From Hyphomicrobiales bacterium (lineage in GTDB: Bacteria; Pseudomonadota; Alphaproteobacteria; Rhizobiales; HXMU1428-3), in NCBI GenBank assembly GCA_021775425.1, contig JAJFHX010000017.1, positions 31,837-95,836 on the forward strand: 64,000 bases of DNA. Direction: 5' to 3'. A program made the position numbers and the translations under genes. Each line of letters opens with the position of its first letter. Position 1 is the first letter of the stretch. The notes under the pieces are model-generated. The model was given only the letters and a program-made list of their open reading frames with translations, had not been told where the DNA came from and ran no database searches. Shown piece after piece: positions 30,543 to 40,523 of the stretch.

Positions 30543-32357
30543 ATGGCCGAAACAGCTTTTCTCGGAATTACCAAATCCGCTAAAGGATATATCTGGCGGG
30601 AGCGGCTGGATGAGGCGGGAAGAAACCTCGGTCTGGCTTTATCGCAAATCGCTGGCATCACTGAAATTCTCGGCCGTGTTCTGGCCGCCCGCGGCGCCAC
30701 GGTTGATGATGTAGAACACTGGCTGAACCCCTCGATCAAACAATACATGCCTGATCCATATGTCATGCAGGATATGGAAAAAGGCGCCACACGTATCGCG
30801 CAAGCGATAAAAGCCAGTGAAAAAGTGGCCATCTTTGGTGATTATGATGTCGATGGCGCAGTCTCCAGCGCATTGATGAAACTGTTTCTGAAAGCCCATG
30901 GCCTGAAAGGCCCGCTGGAGCCTGAAATTTATATCCCTGATCGCATCTTTGAAGGCTACGGCCCCAACCCGGATGCCATCAACACGCTGGTTGATAATGG
31001 GGCCAATCTGATCATCACGGTTGATTGCGGCACCGTTAGCCACGAGAGCCTCGCTGAAGCAACAAAGCGCGATGTCAGCGTCGTCATTGCAGATCATCAC
31101 CTCGCCAGTGAAACTCTGCCAGATGTTGACGCAGTCATCAATCCAAACCGTCAGGATGATCTCTCAAATCTGGGTCATCTTTGTGCGGGCGGTGTGGTGT
31201 TCATGTTGCTGGTCGCGGTGAAACGGATTCTGACAAAAGAGGGATATTATCAGGAAGGCAATCCAGCCCCTGATCTGATGAGCTATCTTGACCTCGTTGC
31301 CCTTTCAACCATTTGCGATGTCGTGCCGTTAAAAGGCCTGAACCGGGCCTTCGTCGCCAAAGGCCTGCAGGTGATGCACAAGCGCCAGAATAAAGGCCTT
31401 CGTGCCTTAGGAGACGCAGCCGGGCTGACAACAGCCCCAACACCTTATCATCTTGGCTTTTTGCTGGGGCCGAGAATAAATGCTGGCGGTCGCATCGGGT
31501 CCTCTGAACTGGGCGCAAAACTCCTTTCTGAGCCAGACGAAAGCGAAGCAGAGCGCATCGCAGCCCTGCTTGATAAACTGAATAATGAACGTAAGGAAAT
31601 GGAAAAACTAACCCTTGAAGAAGCCACAACAAGGGTTGGTGATCAGTTAGAGAACGCGCCGGAAACACCGATCATTTTCATCGGCTCAAAAGACTGGCAC
31701 AAAGGTCTCGTCGGCCTGGTAGCAAGCCGTCTTACTGAAAAATTCCGCCGTCCGTCTTGTGTGCTGAGTATTGACGAAAAATCAGGCACAGCGACAGGTT
31801 CTCTTCGTTCGATTGCAAGCGTTGACATAGGCCGCGTGGTGCAAAAGGCGCGCGATGAAGGCCTGATTGTAAAAGGCGGCGGTCATGCTATGGCTGCCGG
31901 TCTGACCTTAGAAATAGATAAACAAAAAGAAGTAGAAGACTTTTTCGCCAATGAGCTATCCAGCACCGTGTCACTGGAACGCGCCAAAATGGGGCTAAAC
32001 ATAGATGGAGCCATGACAGCCAACGCCGCCACCCCCAATTTTATGGACCAGCTCGAGCGCGCCGGGCCTTATGGCGCAGAAAACCCGACCCCTCGTTTTG
32101 TGCTTCCGTCACACCGGGTTAAATTTTCAAAAATCGTCGGTGAAAATCATGTTAAATGCACATTAGAAGCAAGCGACCAGTCAAGAATAAATGCCATTGC
32201 CTTCAGAGCCGCCGGAACAGATTTGGGCGAGATGCTACTTGACCGCGCCGGAGAACCGTTGCATATAGTCGGACAGCTGCGCCGCAACAGCTGGAATGGC
32301 CGGGAAACAATAGAACTCACCATTGAAGATGCGGCAAAACCGGTAAAAACTTTTTAA
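30543..32357 (+). CDS. recJ: single-stranded-DNA-specific exonuclease RecJ
   Basis: VAIFGDYDVDGAVSSALM (DHH), VVIADHHLAS, LGPRINAGGRIGSSELGAKLL, KGGGHAMAAGLTL. ORF track begins at 30474 inside the repeat; ATG 30543 is preferred. Confidence 0.94.
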   Translation: MAETAFLGITKSAKGYIWRERLDEAGRNLGLALSQIAGITEILGRVLAARGATVDDVEHWLNPSIKQYMPDPYVMQDMEKGATRIAQAIKASEKVAIFGDYDVDGAVSSALMKLFLKAHGLKGPLEPEIYIPDRIFEGYGPNPDAINTLVDNGANLIITVDCGTVSHESLAEATKRDVSVVIADHHLASETLPDVDAVINPNRQDDLSNLGHLCAGGVVFMLLVAVKRILTKEGYYQEGNPAPDLMSYLDLVALSTICDVVPLKGLNRAFVAKGLQVMHKRQNKGLRALGDAAGLTTAPTPYHLGFLLGPRINAGGRIGSSELGAKLLSEPDESEAERIAALLDKLNNERKEMEKLTLEEATTRVGDQLENAPETPIIFIGSKDWHKGLVGLVASRLTEKFRRPSCVLSIDEKSGTATGSLRSIASVDIGRVVQKARDEGLIVKGGGHAMAAGLTLEIDKQKEVEDFFANELSSTVSLERAKMGLNIDGAMTANAATPNFMDQLERAGPYGAENPTPRFVLPSHRVKFSKIVGENHVKCTLEASDQSRINAIAFRAAGTDLGEMLLDRAGEPLHIVGQLRRNSWNGRETIELTIEDAAKPVKTF

Positions 32358-32470
32358 AGTCACAGAAACCAACACTGAAAACCAGAATTCACCAATAAAT
32401 ATGGTGTTTTTGCAAATCAGTGCTTGCCAATCCCGTGAAACTTTTTTATAGCAGTTTTTCGGAAACTTAT

Positions 32471-32545
32471 GCCCCCTTCGTCTAGTGGTTAGGACGCAAG
32501 ATTTTCATTCTTGAAACAGGAGTTCGATTCTCCTAGGGGGTGCCA
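32471..32545 (+). tRNA. tRNA-Glu (TTC)
   Basis: gccccct...agggggtgcca; anticodon stem caaga-ttttcat-tcttg; T loop gttcgattc. Confidence 0.95.
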
Positions 32546-32752
32546 CTGCTTCCCGCTGAAAAAACTCCCCTTTTCCAATTTCATCACTGTATCTTCCGTC
32601 ATCGCGTAGGTGTGGTGCAGATGATTGACAAGGTGCGAGTGAATGCCGCAGTGCTGGTGTTTGACACCGCCTTGCCAATAAGCAGCCCATCTGATTAAAC
32701 TCTGGCGGTTTATAACTCATCTGCCAATGCAAATCATCATTCGGAGCATAAA

Positions 32753-33718
32753 TTGACCGGCCTGATAAATACCATTTTGCCGTTTTTCGGGCTGATCCTG
32801 CTCGGCTTTCTTGCCGGAAGATTTCTGAAACATGAAGAAAACGGGCTGATCTGGCTCAATCGCTTTGTGATTTATGCCGCACTGCCACCGCTGATTTTCC
32901 AGATCATCAGGAAAGCACCACAGGAAGGCCTGCTGAATTTACCCTACTTTTTAGGAACTGCCCTCGGCACTGGCAGCATATTCATCGGCTCGGCCCTGCT
33001 GCTCTATCTGCTTTATAAATCTTCCATCAAAACCATGGCCCTGCAAGGCGCAACGGCCAGCTATGGAAATATCGGCTATATCGGTCTGCCGCTTTGCGTT
33101 GGTATATTTGGCGCTGAAGCTGCTGTGCCCGCTGTTCTGGTTTTTTGTTTTGATAACACCCTGCAATTCGTGTTTGTCCCATTTCTAACTGCCCTTGGCA
33201 GCAACACAACTGAGAGCAAATGGAAAATCGCCAGGCGCATTATTCTGGGCATCATTCTTCACCCCTTCATCCTCGCCACCATTGCCGGCCTGATATTTCT
33301 GTTTGCCAATATCACCCTGCCGCAAGCAGCAGATAATCTATTGAGCATGCTAGAAAGAGCCGCAGGCCCTTGTGCCCTGTTCGCTTTAGGGGTGACAGTT
33401 TCACAACAATCAGCGATAAAATTTCAGTCTGAATATCTGATCCTCATCATCGCCAAGCTGTTTGTGCACCCACTACTGACCTTTCTGATCCTCAGTTATA
33501 TCGGTGGCTTTGATAAAGTCTGGATGGGCGTTGCATTGCTGATGGCTTCTCTGCCAACCGCGTCGAATGTTTTTGTCATGGCATCGGATTATAATACCTA
33601 CAAAACCGGCTCATCTAATTGCATCCTGATTAGCACAGCCTTGTCATTTTTCACCATAATGGCCCTTTTGATCGCCATAGAGACGAATTCCATCCCTCAA
33701 AACCTGTTTGGCTATTAA
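32753..33718 (+). CDS. AEC family transporter (auxin efflux carrier-like permease)
   Basis: ILPFFGLILLGFLAGRF; NRFVIYAALPPLIFQII; TASYGNIGYIGLPLCVGIFG. Confidence 0.9.
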   Translation: MTGLINTILPFFGLILLGFLAGRFLKHEENGLIWLNRFVIYAALPPLIFQIIRKAPQEGLLNLPYFLGTALGTGSIFIGSALLLYLLYKSSIKTMALQGATASYGNIGYIGLPLCVGIFGAEAAVPAVLVFCFDNTLQFVFVPFLTALGSNTTESKWKIARRIILGIILHPFILATIAGLIFLFANITLPQAADNLLSMLERAAGPCALFALGVTVSQQSAIKFQSEYLILIIAKLFVHPLLTFLILSYIGGFDKVWMGVALLMASLPTASNVFVMASDYNTYKTGSSNCILISTALSFFTIMALLIAIETNSIPQNLFGY

Positions 33719-34053
33719 GAGAGCAAAACCATTTACTTAGGTCGAATTTCGTCGGCAATCCCGCCTGACAGGAATATTCAGCCTGCAAATTAACACTGAA
33801 TTGACCTCTTCACGCGCTTGTCAGGCCACCAAGAATCGTCAAAGTTCTAAACCATAGCGAAGAAACATGATGCGTTAGCTTCGGTCTGATAGGGCAGTAT
33901 CCGGGTATAAAACAGCCACCTGATAACAATTAATTATGGTGAGGTGATATTTGTTGATACTCGGAATTCTTGACCTGTGCGCTCTTCTATGGCACGACCA
34001 ACGCGGGATAAAATTTATAATAAAAAAATAGATAGATAGAGGGTGCTACATTT

Positions 34054-35043
34054 ATGACTGAACAAGTCCAGCAGCTGGCGAAGCATTGTCTGAATTACAG
34101 AGATGCAAGCCCGCTCCGCGCGAACTTTCAATTGGTGACCACACTTACTCTCTTTGTCATTGCCTGTTTTGCTATGTATCAAAGTCTTGCCATTGGCTAT
34201 TGGCTCACTTTGTTGCTGTCGTTTCCAACCGCCGGTTTGGTGCTGCGCCTGTTTATTATTCAGCATGATTGTGGCCACGGCTCTTTTTACGCAAATAACA
34301 ATCTGAACGACTGGGTCGGTCGTTGTCTCTCTCTCATCACCATCACCCCATATGCCTATTGGCGCCGCTTGCATGCGTTGCACCATGCCTCTTCCTCTAA
34401 TCTGGACAAGCGCGGCTATGGTGATATCGACACTCTGACCGTCGCTGAATATAACGCGCTTCCCCTTCTGCGCCGCATTGGCTATCGCATTTACCGCAAT
34501 CCGTTTTTTCTGATGCTGGTCGGCGGCCCGGTTCATTTCGCAATTTTGCAGCGCTTACCTCTGGCGTTTGAAAAACCATCCCTGCAAATGTGGATCAGCT
34601 GCCTCGGTCTGAATGTCGCAATGGCGTTTTTCTACGGTGGGTTGATCTGGTATGTCGGATGGCAGGCCTTCCTGATGATGGCATTGCCGGTTATTCTGGT
34701 TTCATGCAGCGTCGGCGTCTGGCTGTTTTATATCCAGCACCAGTTTGAGGATGCCCACTGGGAAACTTCTGAACACTGGGACCGCAAAACGGCCGCCCTA
34801 TATGGCAGTTCCTATTATGCGTTGCCGAAAATTCTTCAATGGTTCACCGGTAACATCGGCATTCATCACGTTCATCATCTTTGTAGCTCCATCCCGAATT
34901 ATCGTTTGCAGGAATGCCTTGATGATGAGCCGGAATTAAAAAGCATCAATTACCTCACCATCAAAGACAGTTTGCGCTTTGCGCATCTGGCCCTTTGGGA
35001 TGAAGACGCAAAAAAGCTGGTGCCTTTCCCGGCCAGAGGCTAA
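34054..35043 (+). CDS. fatty acid desaturase
   Basis: Three His boxes: HDCGHGSFY, HALHHASSSN, HHVHH; multi-TM. Confidence 0.93.
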   Translation: MTEQVQQLAKHCLNYRDASPLRANFQLVTTLTLFVIACFAMYQSLAIGYWLTLLLSFPTAGLVLRLFIIQHDCGHGSFYANNNLNDWVGRCLSLITITPYAYWRRLHALHHASSSNLDKRGYGDIDTLTVAEYNALPLLRRIGYRIYRNPFFLMLVGGPVHFAILQRLPLAFEKPSLQMWISCLGLNVAMAFFYGGLIWYVGWQAFLMMALPVILVSCSVGVWLFYIQHQFEDAHWETSEHWDRKTAALYGSSYYALPKILQWFTGNIGIHHVHHLCSSIPNYRLQECLDDEPELKSINYLTIKDSLRFAHLALWDEDAKKLVPFPARG

Positions 35044-35168
35044 GAATCCGGCTTTAAAAAGTGTAGCGATGATTTCAGGTAGCTTCATAAAAGATATGCC
35101 TCAATTTACCAGGCTGCTCTTTTAACTGTGTCTCTTGAAATTATCCTGGCTCTACGCGAAGGAGTAAG

Positions 35169-36137
35169 TCATGTCCGGCGCAGTTTCGGCAGCAGATGAA
35201 TGAGCTTTGCCAGCAGCACAATCACCGCAAACGAAAATATCATCCGAAACACCAAAATCACCCAGATATCCCCGCCAATCGCCAGCATCAGCAATGTGTC
35301 TTCTATCAATGCATGTAATAGTGAAAGCGTGGCAAACGGCAAAAACAGATCCTGCGCCGTAAAATGATGTTTACGCGCCGCCTCTAAAATCAGCCCACCA
35401 CCATAAGCCAGCCCCAGCACCAGCCCGATCGTCGTCAAAGGCACAAGTGTCGCGGGAACACCAATCCGGTTCAGCATCGGTGTCAGCCCGCGTGTAATCC
35501 AGTTCATCACCCCAAGCCATTCAAGTGTATCAATCAGCAGAAAACATAAAAATATGATCACCAGCATGGAAAGTAACGACTGCAGTGTCGTGATCGTCCA
35601 GCCTGTCCAGCTCGGGTCAGCAGCGCTTTCCGCGATCCATGTCAGCTCATGTGGTCCGTTCAGCCATCCGGTCTGCTGACAGAAAAACGCAACCAGCCCG
35701 CCATAGACCAACGCCGCAACAATCCTAAGACCGCCAGTAATGAGATATGAAGCCCCCGCTTCACGAACGATCGCCTGTTCCACCGGCAGCGCATGGGCAA
35801 ATAACATCATGGAAGTGAGAATGCTGATTTGCGCGGCATTCATATCCAGCACCGGCAGCAAAGTAATATAAGCACCTATCCCACCATATATTCCGGTGAT
35901 GATTGTCACCGCCCAGACAATCCCGGCCTCCGCCGGTAGACCAACCAGCTTCATAACCGGTCCAAGCAAAAGGCCTAGTTTTTCAGAAAGGCCAAATTCT
36001 TCCCCTATGCGCACCAGCAACATCACCGGCAGCATAATTTTTGTCAGCTGAAAAAAAGTCGAACCGCTTCGGATGCTTAATTGAGAAACATATCGCAAAG
36101 AGCGTGAACTGAAAGGTGAAGAGCCCTGATCAGCCAT
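35169..36137 (-). CDS. nucleoside recognition (Gate) domain membrane protein
   Basis: ITGIYGGIGAYITLLPVLDMNAAQISILTSMMLFAHALPVEQAIVREAG; GLVLGLAYGGGLILEAAR. Confidence 0.8.
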   Translation of the reverse strand: MADQGSSPFSSRSLRYVSQLSIRSGSTFFQLTKIMLPVMLLVRIGEEFGLSEKLGLLLGPVMKLVGLPAEAGIVWAVTIITGIYGGIGAYITLLPVLDMNAAQISILTSMMLFAHALPVEQAIVREAGASYLITGGLRIVAALVYGGLVAFFCQQTGWLNGPHELTWIAESAADPSWTGWTITTLQSLLSMLVIIFLCFLLIDTLEWLGVMNWITRGLTPMLNRIGVPATLVPLTTIGLVLGLAYGGGLILEAARKHHFTAQDLFLPFATLSLLHALIEDTLLMLAIGGDIWVILVFRMIFSFAVIVLLAKLIHLLPKLRRT

Positions 36138-36327
36138 TTCGTATTGTCCTGAAATTTAGATGAAAATAAAAATCTGTTCATCAGAGAGTGACGTAAATTC
36201 CATGCATTTTTTAATCAAATATTGCAAAAAAACTAAATAAGCACGCATATATATGGTCATTATGCAATAATTAATCGTTCAAGTTGGGTTCTGGTTAGAA
36301 ATCCAGTGTTCAGGAAATGTAGCAGAC

Positions 36328-36804
36328 ATGAAGCAAGACACCACCAAGCTGGATAAAATCGACAAACACATTTTAAAGGAACTACAGGTCAGGGCTGATA
36401 TTCCGAATAAAGAGCTGGCAGAAATCGTCGGCTTGTCTCCTTCAGCCTGTTTGCGCCGCGTCAGCCATCTCAAGAAAAAGGGTGTAATTAGGCGCATCGT
36501 CGCCCTTGTCGATCCCGCCCATCTTGACCGCCGGCTAACGGCGATAATCACTGTTCGTTTAGTTCGGCACGGGCCGGAATATCGCCGTGACTTTCTCAAA
36601 CGCATTCGCAATGAGCCAACAGTCAGCCAGTGCTACATGGTCTCTGGCGATACAAGCTGCGTGCTGATAATGCATGTGGCAGATATGGAAGAATACACCG
36701 AACTGGCTGACCGACTGTTCCACGAAGATAAGAACGTCGCTACCTTCACCACCCATCTGGTGATGAACACCATTAAAATGGAAACCGCCATCGCTCTGGA
36801 ATAG
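36328..36804 (+). CDS. Lrp/AsnC family transcriptional regulator
   Basis: LDKIDKHILKELQVRADIPNKELAEIVGLSPSACLRRVSHLKKKGVIRRI. Confidence 0.95.
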   Translation: MKQDTTKLDKIDKHILKELQVRADIPNKELAEIVGLSPSACLRRVSHLKKKGVIRRIVALVDPAHLDRRLTAIITVRLVRHGPEYRRDFLKRIRNEPTVSQCYMVSGDTSCVLIMHVADMEEYTELADRLFHEDKNVATFTTHLVMNTIKMETAIALE

Positions 36805-36839
36805 GGAAATGAATTAATGCTAAAGCAAAGGCTTCAAAC

Positions 36840-37343
36840 CTAACGCGGCGCCAGCATATTGCGCTGGTTGGGCGGGTAAAGGCTGTTATTAACACTGCCC
36901 TTGGAACGGTCAGGCAAACTGCCCGTCGAACGATGATGTGAGGGCGGTGATTTAGAATGAACCTTCTGACACCGCCACGAGCTTTCACCGGTTCTGATCA
37001 ATCTCTGCCCGGCAGAACAGGAACAGCCACCAGCCCGCGCACTACCGCCAAAACAACTGATCCGTTTGGAGGGAGTGACAGTGGTCCTCTCATCACAGCG
37101 ATATGCCCTCGGCCCAATTTTGACCCGCCGTTGTGTGGCTCCGCATCTGCACACGCCCTTGACAACCGACCCGCCAACACACGAAGTAATATTTGCGGCA
37201 AGCACGAAATGAGGATTATGACGATCAGATTTCAACAGCTGATGTTGTGCGTGATCAGCAAAGTCAGGGCGCTCTGCAATTGCAGAATTCCCTGAAACGC
37301 CAGTCACGATCAATATCATTGTCAGAAATCTAATCATAAACAA
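36840..37343 (-). CDS. secreted Cys-rich protein with two CxGGx4GxCxC repeats
   Basis: Signal peptide then SCVGGSVVKGVCRCGATQRRVKIGPRAYRC and SCFGGSARAGGCSCSAGQRLIRTGESSWRC. Confidence 0.6.
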   Translation of the reverse strand: MFMIRFLTMILIVTGVSGNSAIAERPDFADHAQHQLLKSDRHNPHFVLAANITSCVGGSVVKGVCRCGATQRRVKIGPRAYRCDERTTVTPSKRISCFGGSARAGGCSCSAGQRLIRTGESSWRCQKVHSKSPPSHHRSTGSLPDRSKGSVNNSLYPPNQRNMLAPR

Positions 37344-37360
37344 CTTTCTAAAACCCCCAG

Positions 37361-37430
37361 AACCTGCCGGCCAGAACCTGCCGGCCTGAATCTGCCTGCC
37401 TTAACCTGCCGAGATGAACCGGCTGGTAAG
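37361..37430. repeat. 14-bp tandem repeat, 5 units
   Basis: aacctgccggccag/aacctgccggcctg/aatctgcctgcctt/aacctgccgagatg/aaccggctggtaag. Confidence 0.85.
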
Positions 37431-37445
37431 CTGATCTTCAGGCGC

Positions 37446-37865
37446 TTACCATTTGCCGGTATTCTCCATAGAGGCCCAGGGTTCCTGTTTCTGCAAACTC
37501 GCACCCTTTTGCAGCAATTCAATGGAAATGTTATCAGGTGAGCGAATAAACGCCATATAACCGTCACGTGGCGGCCGGTTTATCGTCACACCCTTATCCA
37601 TCAGTTGCTGGCAGGTTTCATAGATATTATCCACCTCATAGGCAAGGTGACCAAAATTGCGGCCCTCATCATAGTCTTCCGGGTCCCAGTTATAAGTTAA
37701 CTCGACCTGAGCATCGTGATTACCGGGCGCTGCGAGGAAAATAAGCGTAAAACGACCGGCTTCAACTTCCTTACGGCGAACTTCTTCCAGACCGAGTTTA
37801 TTGCAATAAAAATCAAGCGATTGATCAACATCCTTGACCCGAACCATCGTATGCAGATAGCGCAT
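37446..37865 (-). CDS. gloA: lactoylglutathione lyase (glyoxalase I)
   Basis: MRYLHTMVRVKDVDQSLDFYCNKLGLEEVRRKEVEAGRFTLIFLAAPG; LTYNWDPEDYDEGRNFGHLAYEVD; ATG at 37865. Confidence 0.95.
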   Translation of the reverse strand: MRYLHTMVRVKDVDQSLDFYCNKLGLEEVRRKEVEAGRFTLIFLAAPGNHDAQVELTYNWDPEDYDEGRNFGHLAYEVDNIYETCQQLMDKGVTINRPPRDGYMAFIRSPDNISIELLQKGASLQKQEPWASMENTGKW

Positions 37866-38242
37866 CTGTTTCTCCCATTGATTGATATGCTGCTTTAATA
37901 AAAAACAGCGCGATTTGAGCTTTAACAACAACATATAGGCTGAAGAACAGCTTTCGCAACCCTGGTGTTTAAGCATATGCCCCGGCGTTAAAGCATATGT
38001 GACTGATCTGAAAAAGCAGTAGAAGCCTCATCCAGCAATAAGCCACTACATCTGCCTTTCATAGAAAAGCCAGCCACATCATGTAGAACTCACCAGCTCA
38101 GAGAGTGATTCGCTAATTTTTAGGAAAATACGAGGACTAAAATTGAAATATCAGCAAACCGGGAACAAAAAATAAAAAAATTTAAGACTTTTTTTACCCT
38201 TCTTTTTGCCATCAATTAAGGCCGATATTTTTGTTGAAAAAC

Positions 38243-38318
38243 AGTACTTTCAGTACAAAGAGCAGGGGTTCACTCTGCCACATTCTATGTGGAGAAGCTC
38301 CAGACCCTGCCTTTTTTT
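38243..38318 (+). ncRNA. candidate structured RNA ending in an intrinsic terminator
   Basis: GTACT-ttc-AGTAC; outer GCAGGG(38262)/CCCTGC(38305) enclosing CCACAT-tct-ATGTGG; followed by CTTTTTTT. Confidence 0.45.
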
Positions 38319-38481
38319 ACTGGCAACACACGCATGAGCTGCTATTTTCAAATGGCTAGGAATGGTCTGGCAGGTTTTCGTTAAGAGTTTAAACGCGGCA
38401 AACGATTAGACTTACTAAAGGCAGCGAAAAACCCATAAGTCCGGATCTTATTGTTAATAGTTATTAGTGGGGAATAAAGGC

Positions 38482-39084
38482 ATGGCGGCAAAAATAGCGC
38501 CTGAGGTTGAATTAACGCCAGACGGGATTGAAGATTTAAGCCAGCTTGATGAAGATGGCGCATTAGATGTCATTGAAGTTGCTGGGGCCATAAAATGGTT
38601 TGATGCTTCAAAGGGTTACGGCTTCATCGTACCAGACAATTCAGGCATGGAAGATGTGTTATTACACGTCACTTGTTTAAGAGCCGGTGGCTTTCAGACA
38701 GCATATGAAGGCGCCAGAGTGATCGTGGAAGTTCTGAACAGACCAAAAGGTTTGCAGGCATTTCGTATCATTAATATGGATGAATCAACAGCGGTTCACC
38801 CATCGCAATTACCACAAAGAACACATGTCACAGTTGTACCGGAAAGCGATTTCGAGCGCGCAGCAGTGAAGTGGTTCAACCGGATTCGTGGCTTTGGTTT
38901 CTTAACCAGAGGTGAAGGCACAGAAGATATTTTCATTCACATGGAAACACTTCGCAGATTTGGTTTTGCCGAATTGCGACCGGGGCAAGTCGTAATGGTC
39001 AGATATGGCTATGGCTCTAAAGGACTGATGGCCGCTGAATTGAAACCTGATGGTGCTCCATCAAATCTGCCATTCTCTCATTAG
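38482..39084 (+). CDS. cold-shock protein with two CSDs
   Basis: GAIKWFDASKGYGFIVPDNSGMEDVLLHVTCLR and AAVKWFNRIRGFGFLTRGEGTEDIFIHMETLRRFGF. Confidence 0.95.
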   Translation: MAAKIAPEVELTPDGIEDLSQLDEDGALDVIEVAGAIKWFDASKGYGFIVPDNSGMEDVLLHVTCLRAGGFQTAYEGARVIVEVLNRPKGLQAFRIINMDESTAVHPSQLPQRTHVTVVPESDFERAAVKWFNRIRGFGFLTRGEGTEDIFIHMETLRRFGFAELRPGQVVMVRYGYGSKGLMAAELKPDGAPSNLPFSH

Positions 39085-39180
39085 TCCGGATTGATCTCAG
39101 AAATGAGATATACTGAACTAAGCACGGCATGAAATTGATTGCATGCAAATGACAGAATGCAAAATTTAAAGACGATCTGA

Positions 39181-39210
39181 AACGGGGTGCTTGTTGCGCC
39201 TCGTTTTTTG
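39181..39210 (+). terminator. rho-independent terminator after the CSD gene
   Basis: CGGGGTGC-ttgtt-GCGCCTCG then TTTTTT. Confidence 0.75.
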
Positions 39211-39516
39211 GTTTCTCTCAAATTGATGTGACCCAATTGAAATATGTTCGAGGCAAATCAAACAGTCTAAATCTGCGGGTGTTCATTAATACGTGTTGTA
39301 GAATTGGCGGTCATCAGATGGTAGACTTTTGAATGATCGTCTTTTGAAGTCTAATCTTGTAGACAAACAAAATATGTTAAAGAGTAATGAGCCTCATAGA
39401 GGAAAAAGACTATGAGCAATGATGATATTCATTTTTTTTGAAGAATTTATGTCTAATCAGGAAATAGGGCTTGCCCAAGCTTCTATTTAGGGGTAATCAA
39501 TTCCTCTCAGCAATTA

Positions 39517-39593
39517 CGGGGTATAGCTCAGCCTGGTAGAGCACTGGTTTTGGGAACCAGGGGTCGCGAGTTCGAATCTTGCTGCCCCGACCA
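39517..39593 (+). tRNA. tRNA-Pro (TGG)
   Basis: cggggta...tgccccgacca; anticodon stem ctggt-tttggga-accag. Confidence 0.95.
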
Positions 39594-39642
39594 CGATAAT
39601 CCCGTTGAAGGGACTGTCTGGAAATTGCAGGAGAAAAATCGC

Positions 39643-39948
39643 ATGGTCGCACGGATATATCGTCCAGCTAAAAACGCAATGCAATCCGGCTTGGCAGGCA
39701 CCAAAAACTGGCGCCTTGAATATGAGCCTGAAAGCCCGAAGTCTTTTGAAGGCGTCATGGGTTATTGCAGCACATCTGACATGAAATCCCAGATAAAACT
39801 CGAATTTGATACCAGCGAGGAAGCGGTTGAATATTGCACCCGTCATGGCATCCCCTATGAGCTAATGGACGAACAGCCAAGAAAACACCGCCCAAGAACT
39901 TATGCCGAAAACTTCCGTTATGGGCGCATAGGCACCTGGACCCATTAA
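39643..39948 (+). CDS. NDUFS4-like (ETC complex I 18 kDa-type) subunit
   Basis: MVARIYRPAKNAMQSGLAGTKNWRLEYEP..GVMGYCSTSDMKSQIKLEFDTSEEAVEYCTRHGIPYEL..RPRTYAENFRYGRIGTWTH. Confidence 0.92.
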   Translation: MVARIYRPAKNAMQSGLAGTKNWRLEYEPESPKSFEGVMGYCSTSDMKSQIKLEFDTSEEAVEYCTRHGIPYELMDEQPRKHRPRTYAENFRYGRIGTWTH

Positions 39949-40164
39949 AAAACTCTTGGGTCTCATTCTTTGATGTAGCCCAACACACAGATCAATCCAG
40001 CAGGTTCTATAATCTGTGGCAGATTGATAATCTGAATAGTCAGCTCAGTGTCAGAGGTCATGCCGGTTAATTTTCACAATTCAGATATTGTTCTAAGTGA
40101 TTTTGTTTGCTAAGAACTGCGAACAGAAATGGCGGGCTGAATGGTCGGCCTCCTCACCAGAAAC

Positions 40165-40241
40165 GGTCCCATAGCTCAGCTGGATAGAGCAACTGCCTTC
40201 TAAGCAGTAGGTCCGAGGTTCGAATCCTCGTGGGATCGCCA
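40165..40241 (+). tRNA. tRNA-Arg (TCT)
   Basis: ggtccca...tgggatcgcca; anticodon stem actgc-cttctaa-gcagt. Confidence 0.95.
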
Positions 40242-40357
40242 GTTTCTTCAATAAATATAATGACCTAAACATTTCCTTGTCTAGCACGCTCTCAATGAAA
40301 TTTATCAGGGGCGCAGTATGGTCACAAGCGATCGTGATTTTGCCCCTTGAAAATGTT

Positions 40358-40501
40358 TTATGCGACAAGTTCGCGCTCTTCCAGTTTGGCTTTGTCATAA
40401 GCATGGACTTCACTATTTAACGACAAGCTGACACCCCCATATTTAACTGGTTTGGGAAAGCCGCGAGACTCCATCCATCTGTAAATAATTGATTTGCCCA
40501 T
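40358..40501 (-). pseudogene. truncated AlpA-family (MerR-like HTH) excision/regulator gene
   Basis: MGKSIIYRWMESRGFPKPVKYGGVSLSLNSEVHAYDKAKLEERELVA matches AlpA core (GKSTIYR...FPKPVKLG..S..W..SEVDAW); N-terminal helix missing, replaced by the 3' end of the MCP gene. Confidence 0.65.
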
Positions 40502-40523
40502 GATGTGATATTGATACGGAGAC

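Noticed and set aside
30639-31100. 153-aa minus-strand ORF and other long antisense ORFs in recJ and dctD
   Set aside because: They lie opposite strongly supported coding genes and show no recognisable motifs.
39550-39642. N-terminal extension of the NDUFS4-like ORF in the track
   Set aside because: It overlaps the tRNA-Pro; ATG at 39643 gives the canonical start MVARIYRPAK.
39514-39846. 110-aa minus-strand ORF ending ARFELATPGSQNQCSTRLSYTP
   Set aside because: Antisense to tRNA-Pro(TGG) and the NDUFS4-like gene; classic spurious tRNA-antisense ORF.
40093-40413. 106-aa minus-strand ORF containing RGFEPRTYCLEGSCSIQLSYGT
   Set aside because: It is antisense to tRNA-Arg; this peptide is a well-known spurious translation of tRNA complement.
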